Assembly (NCBI RefSeq): GCF_014489475.1 | Contig: NZ_CP060820.1 | Coordinates: 2,558,001-2,622,000, forward strand | DNA length: 64,000 nt | Direction: 5' to 3' | Origin: Lysobacter terrestris | Lineage (GTDB): Bacteria > Pseudomonadota > Gammaproteobacteria > Xanthomonadales > Xanthomonadaceae | Shown: one piece after another, positions 15,279 through 21,369 of the stretch | How the letters are laid out: each line of letters starts with the position of its first letter | How positions within the stretch are numbered: the stretch's first letter is position 1 | Program-made: the position numbers and the translations under genes | The notes under the pieces: model-generated | What the model was told of the DNA's origin: nothing | The model's database searches: none | The model's input: only the letters and a program-made list of their open reading frames with translations

Positions 15279-15579
15279 CGGTGACGCTAGGTGCATCACG
15301 TCGCCCGGCCCGAGCGACGAGACTCTACCGGAAGCCCCGAGGCTTTGCCCGATGGATTGGGGCAGCGAGCTGTTGGCTGGCCAAGGCGGTGACCTATTCC
15401 AGTTCTGGCCGGTCTGGCTAACGCGGGCGGTTGCTGTTGCTCGGCGGCGTGGACTCAGTGCCGATTGCATGGCGAAGAGGCCGCCGAAGTCCAGAAAGAC
15501 GGCGCTCTTTGCATGAGAGGCCGAGGAGTCAACACGCAACGACGCTTTTGCTCTGTCGTTGCGAGTGCTCTCCGAACCG
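15279..15579 (-). other. ORF-less cassette C16
   Basis: 301 bp. A TTG-started 88-codon minus-strand frame (15273-15539) ends in attC; its composition (Ser, Arg, Pro) and the lack of a ribosome binding site argue against a gene, though it cannot be excluded. No strong similarity to the block family is visible. Confidence 0.65.
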
Positions 15580-15639
15580 GCCTAACGCCTGAATTAAGCC
15601 GAGCCGCGAAGCGGCTTCGGCTTGAATGAATTGTTAGAG
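15580..15639 (-). repeat. attC of cassette C15
   Basis: 60 bp, boxes GCCTAAC and GTTAGAG, canonical stem. Confidence 0.95.
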
Positions 15640-15652
15640 CCCAACCGAGATC

Positions 15653-16078
15653 TCAGGCACGCGCCTGAGCATCAGTACGGACCCAGAAATCCTCGCCAAA
15701 CTGTTGCCGAATGTGCTGGTCAAGCCTGCACAGATAAGTGTAATGCTCGCCCCAAGGCGGGAACTCATGATCACCTTCCTGAAAGGTGATGCCGTGTGAT
15801 GCCAGTATTTGCTCGTACCGAACGTCGTAGAGCGGGCGTGGATACGTGACAATGCGTGTGCCATAGCGGATGAATATCAGGCGGTTTGCTGCAATATTTG
15901 CTTCCGCAGTGGTCGCGCCTCTCTCCGCGTCAGGCGATCCCTTGTACTTATCCGCCTCGGCACATGCTCCAGCGGCCGGACCGAGATATGGGGCTTGGGG
16001 AGCGCCCACTCTGGCCGAATGCAAGGCGGAGCAACCGCTGAGTAAGCTGGCCAGGAGACAGGCTAGGAATCTTTCCAT
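15653..16078 (-). CDS. Cassette C15 lipoprotein
   Basis: 141 residues. Signal peptide with lipobox LLSGC near residue 16. The mature part has ANRLIFIRYGTRIVTYPRPLYDVRYEQILASHGITFQEGDHEFPPWGEHYTYLCRLDQHIRQQFGEDFWV. Probably an envelope protein; function unknown. Stop is its own, a few bases before attC. Confidence 0.75.
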   Translation of the reverse strand: MERFLACLLASLLSGCSALHSARVGAPQAPYLGPAAGACAEADKYKGSPDAERGATTAEANIAANRLIFIRYGTRIVTYPRPLYDVRYEQILASHGITFQEGDHEFPPWGEHYTYLCRLDQHIRQQFGEDFWVRTDAQARA

Positions 16079-16082
16079 TGGG

Positions 16083-16142
16083 CTCTAACGCTCAAGGTAA
16101 CCCGAGCCGCGAAGCGGCTTCGGGTTGAGTGCGTGGTTATAC
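16083..16142 (-). repeat. attC of cassette C14, divergent
   Basis: 60 bp, boxes CTCTAAC and GTTATAC. Same divergent type as 12035-12094 (outer arms with AACCCG and CGGGTT). Confidence 0.92.
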
Positions 16143-16422
16143 GGGGCTGGCTGAGATGCCAACGACATTTGAACGAAGCCTCCCGATAACCCCGCCGTGA
16201 GCCGATACGGTACCAACTTGCCGGACGGCGCTCTACCCGGATGCCCTGACGCGTGGTGTTGTCGAAGGGGCGGATAAGGGAAGCACCGTGACCTATCCGA
16301 TTGAGGTCGAAGCGGTGGACAGTCAGGTTGCAGCGGCAGTGAAGATCGTTACCCAGAGCCGACTGCAAACGACACTGTGGTTTTTCCGAAGGAAAGGCCG
16401 ACAGCAACAACGACCCAGCACC
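16143..16422 (-). other. ORF-less cassette C14
   Basis: 280 bp, no ORF. Shares GGGGCTGGC, CCGATACGGTACCA, CTTGCCGGAC, CTACCCGGA and ACCCAGCACCG with C24 in the same order. CCCAGAGCCGACTG and CCGAAGGAAAG correspond in position to ACCGGAGCCGACCG and CCGAAGGAGCA in C43, linking both pairs into one loose family. Confidence 0.78.
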
Positions 16423-16482
16423 GTATAACGCATGAATTAAGCCGAGCCGCGAAGCGGCTTCGGCTTGAATGAATTGTTAGAG
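16423..16482 (-). repeat. attC of cassette C13
   Basis: 60 bp, boxes GTATAAC and GTTAGAG. One substitution (GCATGAATT for GCCTGAATT); stem canonical. Confidence 0.95.
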
Positions 16483-16959
16483 GCCAAGCCGGCGAACCAA
16501 CTCATCCAGTGATATACGACCTTCCTCCGCCGGAAGCTCTGAGATGCGCAGGCTACCTATGGCGGGGAAGGCAGATGCCTCAAACTCCGGCCCGTGCGGG
16601 CCCGTCTCGATGAACGTCCAGGCAACATCGGAAGGGGAAAGCTGCCGCACAACTAGCTCGGAATCGGGATGGATGGGCAAGCGACACCACTCATCAAGAC
16701 GCTCTGAAATTACGAGTGGCCCAGCGGGAAGAGGACCGACCAATGCTTTACTTGGTGCAACCGATGCCTCGGCACAGCCACAGCTATTTGACACGCAGAT
16801 CTTTCCGGGTGGGGCATTGCATTGGCACCGAGCATGGCCCTTCGGTAAGACGAGAACCTGCTGGACCCGGCCAACGAATACTGACTCTGTCGAGCTCGCC
16901 TGAGGGCTCAACACAAGTAGTGCTGTGGCTATTAGCGATGTCCGCAATGATCTTCCCAT
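16477..16959 (-). CDS. Cassette C13 secreted Cys-rich protein
   Basis: 160 residues. Signal peptide to about residue 24 (SPQASSTES). A Cys cluster follows at about 45-62 (ARCQCNAPPGKICVSNSCGCAE), with a further Cys at EWCRLP, typical of a disulfide-stabilised extracytoplasmic protein. Function unknown. Terminal Leu and stop from R'' CTCTAAC. Confidence 0.78.
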   Translation of the reverse strand: MGRSLRTSLIATALLVLSPQASSTESVFVGRVQQVLVLPKGHARCQCNAPPGKICVSNSCGCAEASVAPSKALVGPLPAGPLVISERLDEWCRLPIHPDSELVVRQLSPSDVAWTFIETGPHGPEFEASAFPAIGSLRISELPAEEGRISLDELVRRLGL

Positions 16960-16962
16960 GGC

Positions 16963-17022
16963 CTCTAACGCCTGAATTAAGCCGAGCCGCGAAGCGGCTT
17001 CGGCTTGAATGAATTGTTAGGC
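16963..17022 (-). repeat. attC of cassette C12
   Basis: 60 bp, boxes CTCTAAC and GTTAGGC, canonical stem. Confidence 0.95.
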
Positions 17023-17224
17023 CGCAGCCAACCCGCGAACTGACCGACTGTGGCCTTACCGAAAGACTATCAGCGGAACGGCCCGTGAGCCGATGACAGA
17101 ACCGCTACCCCGACACGGCGCTTTACCCAGAACGCTTGATGCGCGATGCCGGACGAAGCGATGCAAGCACAACCCCGAAAACCCCGCCGAAGCCAAAGCC
17201 CGAGATGGAACAGGTCTTGGTGCG
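17023..17224 (-). other. ORF-less cassette C12, copy 3 of a triplicated cassette
   Basis: Third copy of the C50/C19 cassette, with about eight differences from C19, including CCCAGA for CCCGGA in the shared block. No ORF. The most integrase-proximal of the three. Confidence 0.8.
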
Positions 17225-17284
17225 GCCTAACGCCTGAATTAAGCCGAGCCGCGAAGCGGCTTCGGCTTGAATGAATTGTTAGGC
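17225..17284 (-). repeat. attC of cassette C11
   Basis: 60 bp, boxes GCCTAAC and GTTAGGC, canonical stem. Confidence 0.95.
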
Positions 17285-17566
17285 GCCCGGCCGATTACGC
17301 CGAAGCGCCCGCTCTTTCCGTTGCCGGGCTGAGTATGCGTCCGACTTGTAGAGGAGCCAGCCAAGCGGGCCGCTTAGTGCTGCCAAGAGAGCCTCGAAGC
17401 GCTCCCAAAACGGCGGCCGCGCAGGATTTTGCGAGGATGATTGCAACTTAGAAAGCAGTGCGCGCTTCCTCGTAGCGGCCTCCGATCGCCGAGCAGCAAC
17501 TGTTCGGTGAGCCGCGTCAGCCGCCTCACTCTTAGCCTTTCGTCTCCGCTCTGCTCGGTGTTCCAT
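17279..17566 (-). CDS. Cassette C11 small basic protein
   Basis: 95 residues, very rich in Arg, Lys and Ala. The N-terminal half (MEHRAERRRKAKSEAADAAHRTVAARRSEAATRKRALLSKL) is probably one long charged helix; a short hydrophobic stretch LLAALSGPLGWLLY follows at about 66-79, then a basic tail. Could bind nucleic acid or membrane; unknown. Confidence 0.68.
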   Translation of the reverse strand: MEHRAERRRKAKSEAADAAHRTVAARRSEAATRKRALLSKLQSSSQNPARPPFWERFEALLAALSGPLGWLLYKSDAYSARQRKERALRRNRPGA

Positions 17567-17571
17567 CGGGG

Positions 17572-17631
17572 GCCTAACGCCTGAATTAAGCCGAGCCGCG
17601 AAGCGGCTTCGGCTTGAATGAATTGTTAGGC
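17572..17631 (-). repeat. attC of cassette C10
   Basis: 60 bp, boxes GCCTAAC and GTTAGGC, canonical stem. Confidence 0.95.
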
Positions 17632-17662
17632 CCCACCCGGAATTAGCGCCAGAGCCGGTGAT

Positions 17663-17983
17663 TCACGATGTTTGACGAAGAGGAAGCCAGCCAAAGTGCG
17701 TGGCGCCGTCAACAACCTCATAGTGCAATCCGCCAGCGGACGTTGAGCGTCCCTCAAGAACATCTCTCGGGATGTCTTGATTGACGACAAGGTCCGCGCC
17801 ATCAATTGCGACCATCTGGTGCTGAAGCCGATCCAGGCGAATCGCCCTGGCAGGCGTCTGACGCTTATCCACTTTGGACTCAAGCCACTCTGGAACAAGC
17901 CACAGACCATCTTTTGTCTGAAGCACGTCGATGAGCAATAAATCGTCGCCAGACCTCAGGTGTGCGATCAACAGCTTTTCCAT
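17663..17983 (-). CDS. Cassette C10 protein of unknown function
   Basis: 106 residues, soluble: MEKLLIAHLRSGDDLLLIDVLQTKDGLWLVPEWLESK... with TPARAIRLDRLQHQMVAIDGADLVVNQDIPRDVLEG. Looks like a small beta-rich fold. GGAGG precedes the ATG with good spacing. About 30 bases separate the stop from attC. Function unknown. Confidence 0.75.
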   Translation of the reverse strand: MEKLLIAHLRSGDDLLLIDVLQTKDGLWLVPEWLESKVDKRQTPARAIRLDRLQHQMVAIDGADLVVNQDIPRDVLEGRSTSAGGLHYEVVDGATHFGWLPLRQTS

Positions 17984-18006
17984 GGTGCCTCCGTAATTCG
18001 TGTGGG

Positions 18007-18066
18007 GCCTAACGCCTGAATTAAGCCGAGCCGCGAAGCGGCTTCGGCTTGAATGAATTGTTAGCC
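18007..18066 (-). repeat. attC of cassette C9
   Basis: 60 bp, boxes GCCTAAC and GTTAGCC, canonical stem. Confidence 0.95.
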
Positions 18067-18456
18067 CGCCTGGTAAGTGTCGACGTCGATGGACGCGCCA
18101 ATGCCTGCCAGGAAGGCCACGGTAAACGACTCAAAGCCAACTGCGGGCATTGAGATGGCCGGATCTTTTGAGAACCGGAGAACCACTTGTAGAACGGCCG
18201 AAAGGTCATGCTCTTGGATCAGGGCGCGTAGTGTGCCGGTGTGCTCGGCAAGCTGCGCAACTAGGCCATTGGATAGGGCATAGACGTCTATGAGTTCTCC
18301 CTCAATCTTGCCCGAGGAAAGCACCCAGGCCGAATGGCGAGGCGTGGGATGCCCGCGGCGAGCAACGCGTGTCGGCAGAAGCCCCGTACGCTCCGTGACC
18401 AAATCCGGGTCGAAGCCATCACCCCAGATGCGAAAGTAGACCTCTCCTTGGTGCAC
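18061..18456 (-). CDS. Cassette C9 DUF4279-like protein
   Basis: 131 residues from a GTG with GGAG seven bases upstream. The sequence follows the DUF4279 pattern: IWGDGFDPDLVTERTGLLPTRVARRGHP at the start, a middle helix, and a C-terminal FTVAFLAGIGASIDVDTYQ. DUF4279 proteins are small cytoplasmic proteins of unknown role. Terminal Gly and stop from R'' GGCTAAC. Confidence 0.8.
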   Translation of the reverse strand: MHQGEVYFRIWGDGFDPDLVTERTGLLPTRVARRGHPTPRHSAWVLSSGKIEGELIDVYALSNGLVAQLAEHTGTLRALIQEHDLSAVLQVVLRFSKDPAISMPAVGFESFTVAFLAGIGASIDVDTYQAG

Positions 18457-18471
18457 TAGTGATCTCCGGAG

Positions 18472-18531
18472 GGCTAACGCCTGAATTAAGCCGAGCCGCG
18501 AAGCGGCTTCGGCTTGAATGAATTGTTAGGC
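18472..18531 (-). repeat. attC of cassette C8
   Basis: 60 bp, boxes GGCTAAC and GTTAGGC, canonical stem. Confidence 0.95.
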
Positions 18532-18996
18532 GCCACCGTAGGTGTCTAGGAACTTGCCTACAACGTTGCCCTCTTCCGATCCGTCCGGGTGAGTGATTAG
18601 CCAGTCAATGATCTCAGTCTCCGGGAGACGGTAAGCATCGCCATGCTTGAAGCCAGGAACCAGTTGGACATCACTCCAGATGCGGCCCGATATCAGGTCG
18701 CCGTCGATGCTGCGGACAGCGACAAAGACCTGCTCTACAAGTCCATTCCGACGCAGTTGTGTCGTTACGAAGAATGATTGACCCTTGGGTAGTCCAGCTA
18801 GAAATTTGCTCTTTGCCTGCGGATATGTCGCCTTGGCCTGAGCGACATAGGGCGCTATTGCCGCCTCAAAGTTGCTTAGTCCTTCGGTTTGAACAGAAAC
18901 GGGCTTGTCTTCTGGCGCATTTGGCGAAAGACGAGGGTCCTGAGCAAAGCAAGTCGCACTGCTAAGGAATAGGGCAACTGAAATCAAAATTCTCAT
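18526..18996 (-). CDS. Cassette C8 exported DUF2314-like protein
   Basis: 156 residues from the ATG at 18996 (GGAGAGATC upstream); the frame is open further upstream only through attC. Signal peptide to about residue 18 (SSATCFAQDP). The C-terminal 80 residues (FFVTTQLRRNGLVEQVFVAVRSIDGDLISGRIWSDVQLVPGFKHGDAYRLPETEIIDWLITHPDGSEEGNVVGKFLDTY) fit DUF2314, a domain of unknown function often found in cassette or accessory proteins. Terminal Ala and stop from attC. Confidence 0.82.
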   Translation of the reverse strand: MRILISVALFLSSATCFAQDPRLSPNAPEDKPVSVQTEGLSNFEAAIAPYVAQAKATYPQAKSKFLAGLPKGQSFFVTTQLRRNGLVEQVFVAVRSIDGDLISGRIWSDVQLVPGFKHGDAYRLPETEIIDWLITHPDGSEEGNVVGKFLDTYGGA

Positions 18997-19010
18997 GATC
19001 TCTCCATGGC

Positions 19011-19070
19011 GCCTAACGCCTGAATTAAGCCGAGCCGCGAAGCGGCTTCGGCTTGAATGAATTGTTAGGC
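19011..19070 (-). repeat. attC of cassette C7
   Basis: 60 bp, boxes GCCTAAC and GTTAGGC, canonical stem. Confidence 0.95.
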
Positions 19071-19382
19071 CGCGCCACTGCGCCAGCGCCGCCACTTGTG
19101 CAAGCCTATCTCGGCCAGCATGCAAAGCGTAGTACCCGCGGCCAAGGCAATAAACATGTGCCCAGGCACACCCTTGCCATCGTTGAGCGAGAAAAGAAGC
19201 TCAGACGAGAGGTAAAAGGGAAAGGCGATAACGCTCCATAGCATGGAAAGTAGGAACGCCACCCCGCCAATGCCGCCGTCGTCGTATCCGCTACCGGCGC
19301 GCTCTAGAAGTGCAACAGCCAGCAGGAATAGAACCGAAAAGGCTGCGTAACTCAGGAAGGGGTACTGACGGATTAATCGCAT
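19065..19382 (-). CDS. Cassette C7 membrane protein
   Basis: 105 residues from the ATG at 19382; a GTG directly before it would add one residue. About three hydrophobic helices (residues 8-27, 37-58 and 73-91) and a basic tail LHKWRRWRSG. Function unknown. Terminal Ala and stop from attC. Confidence 0.75.
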   Translation of the reverse strand: MRLIRQYPFLSYAAFSVLFLLAVALLERAGSGYDDGGIGGVAFLLSMLWSVIAFPFYLSSELLFSLNDGKGVPGHMFIALAAGTTLCMLAEIGLHKWRRWRSGAA

Positions 19383-19395
19383 CACGATCTCAGCG

Positions 19396-19455
19396 GCCTA
19401 ACGCCTGAATTAAGCCGAGCCGCGAAGCGGCTTCGGCTTGAATGAATTGTTAGGC
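19396..19455 (-). repeat. attC of cassette C6
   Basis: 60 bp, boxes GCCTAAC and GTTAGGC, canonical stem. Confidence 0.95.
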
Positions 19456-19647
19456 AGCGGGCGGAGGTGCTTGGCTGCCATCCGTTGGATCCGCCTGAGG
19501 CGTGATTGGTGGGTCATTGCAGCAAATGCACTCGGCGTCGTCCAATTGGATGGTCGGCTGCTCGGGTGGTGGCGGGAGGGATGGCCGTGTAGCAGCACAT
19601 GCCGAAAGAATCAGTGCCGCCAGCAAGGTCATTACTCGAATCGCCAT
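19450..19647 (-). CDS. Cassette C6 small Cys-containing lipoprotein
   Basis: 65 residues. Lipobox LSAC near residue 17 after a short hydrophobic signal. The mature peptide is Pro-rich and carries DAECICCNDPP, three Cys within five residues, which might bind metal or form disulfides. Function unknown. GGAAAG precedes the ATG. Confidence 0.72.
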   Translation of the reverse strand: MAIRVMTLLAALILSACAATRPSLPPPPEQPTIQLDDAECICCNDPPITPQADPTDGSQAPPPAA

Positions 19648-19662
19648 GGAGCTTTCCCCGCG

Positions 19663-19722
19663 GCCTAACGCCTGAGTTAAGCCGAGCCGCGAAGCGGCTT
19701 CGGCTTGAATGAATTGTTAGGC
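19663..19722 (-). repeat. attC of cassette C5
   Basis: 60 bp, boxes GCCTAAC and GTTAGGC; one substitution outside the stem (GAGTTAAG for GAATTAAG). Confidence 0.95.
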
Positions 19723-19929
19723 CACATCCTGGTCCCCACCGGAGTTGGGTGCCTGTCCCTTACCCCACCTGGAGCGCACGAGCCTAATTGCGTGCTCTTT
19801 GAAAAAGCCCATAAAGAGGAACGCAGCAAACAGCAGAGGGATTCCAATCAGTTCATGCTCGTGCTCGCAAAGGTACACGCCAGCTACGACTAGGACTAGC
19901 AGCAGTAACGCTTGCAGGATCAATGGCAT
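19717..19929 (-). CDS. Cassette C5 small membrane protein
   Basis: 70 residues. Two hydrophobic helices (about 3-19 and 28-42) with CEHEHE between them, then a basic region HAIRLVRSRWGKG. ATG lies four bases from the attC box GTTAGGC. Terminal Ala and stop from attC. Function unknown. Confidence 0.75.
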   Translation of the reverse strand: MPLILQALLLLVLVVAGVYLCEHEHELIGIPLLFAAFLFMGFFKEHAIRLVRSRWGKGQAPNSGGDQDVA

Positions 19930-19932
19930 GGG

Positions 19933-19992
19933 GCCTAACGCCTGAATTAAGCCGAGTTGCGAAGCAACTTCGGCTTGAATGAATTGTTATGC
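19933..19992 (-). repeat. attC of cassette C4, compensated stem
   Basis: 60 bp, boxes GCCTAAC and GTTATGC. Inner stem changed to AGTTGC with GCAACT: two base pairs replaced on both sides, pairing kept. Confidence 0.95.
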
Positions 19993-20246
19993 AGCCTGTG
20001 GGAGTAGGTACCCGAGACTGCTGAAGAGATCTTAGCCCAGGACAATAGGCGAAGAGACAATCACTGGATGGAAGCGGGGCGAGTAAGTGGCCGGTGCTTG
20101 AGCATCCGGAGCCCGGGCGCCGCCGACGTGGACCCAGCCATGTAACCGCCAGCCGAGCGGCGCGAGCGAGTGGTGTGGGACGCGGGCTGTTGCGCCTTGG
20201 CCATGAACCCGCCATTGCGACAGGCCACTATCGCTTTTATGACCAC
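19993..20246 (-). other. ORF-less cassette C4
   Basis: 254 bp without a credible ORF; minus-strand frames run in from attC and are Arg/Pro-rich. Shares the right-end block CACTATCGCTTTT and CCACGC with C44. Boxes GTTATGC and GCATAAC at its two ends match, so the unit is complete. Confidence 0.75.
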
Positions 20247-20306
20247 GCATAACGCCTGAATTAAGCCGAGCCGCGAAGCGGCTTCGGCTTGAATGAATTG
20301 TTAGGC
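20247..20306 (-). repeat. attC of cassette C3
   Basis: 60 bp, boxes GCATAAC and GTTAGGC, canonical stem. Confidence 0.95.
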
Positions 20307-20687
20307 ACCTTGCCCGGTAGCTGGCTGGCGGCGCCCACGGATAAATACCGCAACTGCGTTGATGATGTAGCCGACAGTCATTAGGCCAACGAGGTTGCCC
20401 GCTATTGAGCCGGTAATCCATCCGGAACCGGTCTTGTACCGCAGATACAGCTTGAGGATGCAGACAAGGCAGGCAACGATAAAAAGTGTTGGCAGCAAAA
20501 TCATGTTCTTACGGATGATGGTCGCGAATGGCAGAGCCACGAGCCATATAAAGGGATCAAATAGATTGGCCATGACCCCGTTGAGGAATAGCGCAGCGCC
20601 TTTGCTGTCCGCGGCGACTCCGTAAGCGACTACGGCGACGACAAGGGCTAGAAGGGCAAGAAGGACTGCATATTTCTTTACGACCAT
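20301..20687 (-). CDS. Cassette C3 membrane protein
   Basis: 128 residues from the ATG at 20687 with GGAGAGG upstream; the frame stays open upstream only by reading through attC. Three or four hydrophobic helices (about 5-25, 38-53, 58-78 and 90-110) and a basic C-terminus RGRRQPATGQGA. Function unknown. Terminal Ala and stop from attC. Confidence 0.77.
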   Translation of the reverse strand: MVVKKYAVLLALLALVVAVVAYGVAADSKGAALFLNGVMANLFDPFIWLVALPFATIIRKNMILLPTLFIVACLVCILKLYLRYKTGSGWITGSIAGNLVGLMTVGYIINAVAVFIRGRRQPATGQGA

Positions 20688-20704
20688 TGGAACCTCTCCA
20701 AGGT

Positions 20705-20764
20705 GCCTAACGCCTGAATTAAGCCGAGCCGCGAAGCGGCTTCGGCTTGAATGAATTGTTAGGG
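20705..20764 (-). repeat. attC of cassette C2
   Basis: 60 bp, boxes GCCTAAC and GTTAGGG, canonical stem. Confidence 0.95.
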
Positions 20765-21286
20765 CGAACGCTCGAAGAACTCCCCGTGCGCGCACCGCAA
20801 GTACTCAGCATAGTAGTTACACCCTGCGACAGCCAAAACAACAGGGTGGCTAGCCTTTAGCGGGGAACCGAGATGGCTATCCGGTACAGCATAAGAAACT
20901 CCACGGTCGACCACAGGTAGCGCGATAAGCTCTGGGCCGTTCCATTGAATGGTGAGATGGGGTTGAAACGTGCCCGACAGAGAGCCAACCAGAGCATCAC
21001 TAACCATTTGAACAGTGTGGTGGTCAGCATTGCGGGCATGTAACAGATAGGACAACAGAGGATCTGTCTCCCGCTCCCGAACAAATTTGCCGTTCCAGTT
21101 GTGGAATTTGGAGCCGAAGGGCTTGCCTGCATCTTTAACCTTGGCCCAGAGTTTTTCGAGGTGGCCGATGGTTGACCGCCAAGCCTTATCGGCTTGGTCT
21201 AGATATGGCGCCCTCGACAGCTCATGCGCTGAATCCCAAGCCCACTCGAGCTCTCGCTTTGCCTGAAGTAGCGGATCTGTTCCCAC
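20759..21286 (-). CDS. Cassette C2 soluble protein of unknown function
   Basis: 175 residues, GTG start. N-terminal helices (LLQAKRELEWAWDSAHELSRAPYLDQADKAWRSTIGHLEKLWAKVKDAGK) are followed by a charged motif NGKFVRERETDPLLSYLLHARNADHHTVQ and a beta-rich end. The helical, His/Arg-bearing centre (RNADHH) recalls HEPN-type helices but I cannot assign the family. Terminal Pro and stop from R'' CCCTAAC. Confidence 0.75.
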   Translation of the reverse strand: MGTDPLLQAKRELEWAWDSAHELSRAPYLDQADKAWRSTIGHLEKLWAKVKDAGKPFGSKFHNWNGKFVRERETDPLLSYLLHARNADHHTVQMVSDALVGSLSGTFQPHLTIQWNGPELIALPVVDRGVSYAVPDSHLGSPLKASHPVVLAVAGCNYYAEYLRCAHGEFFERSP

Positions 21287-21291
21287 GTGCG

Positions 21292-21351
21292 CCCTAACGC
21301 CTGAATTAAGCCGAGCCGCGAAGCGGCTTCGGCTTGAATGAATTGTTAGAC
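21292..21351 (-). repeat. attC of cassette C1
   Basis: 60 bp, boxes CCCTAAC and GTTAGAC, canonical stem. Confidence 0.95.
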
Positions 21352-21369
21352 CTTATACGAGATTGCATG

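Noticed and set aside
15273-15539. 88-codon TTG-started frame in cassette C16
   Set aside because: No ribosome binding site, Ser/Arg/Pro-rich composition and no similarity to any family; kept as an ORF-less cassette with some doubt.
232-21351. Regular repeats taken as a CRISPR array
   Set aside because: Repeat units are imperfect palindromes with seven-base core boxes, spacers are 200-850 bp and mostly hold genes, and an integron integrase is adjacent; no cas genes.
232-21351. attC palindromes as rho-independent terminators
   Set aside because: They lack T-runs and their boxes, length and position identify them as recombination sites, although they may attenuate transcription.
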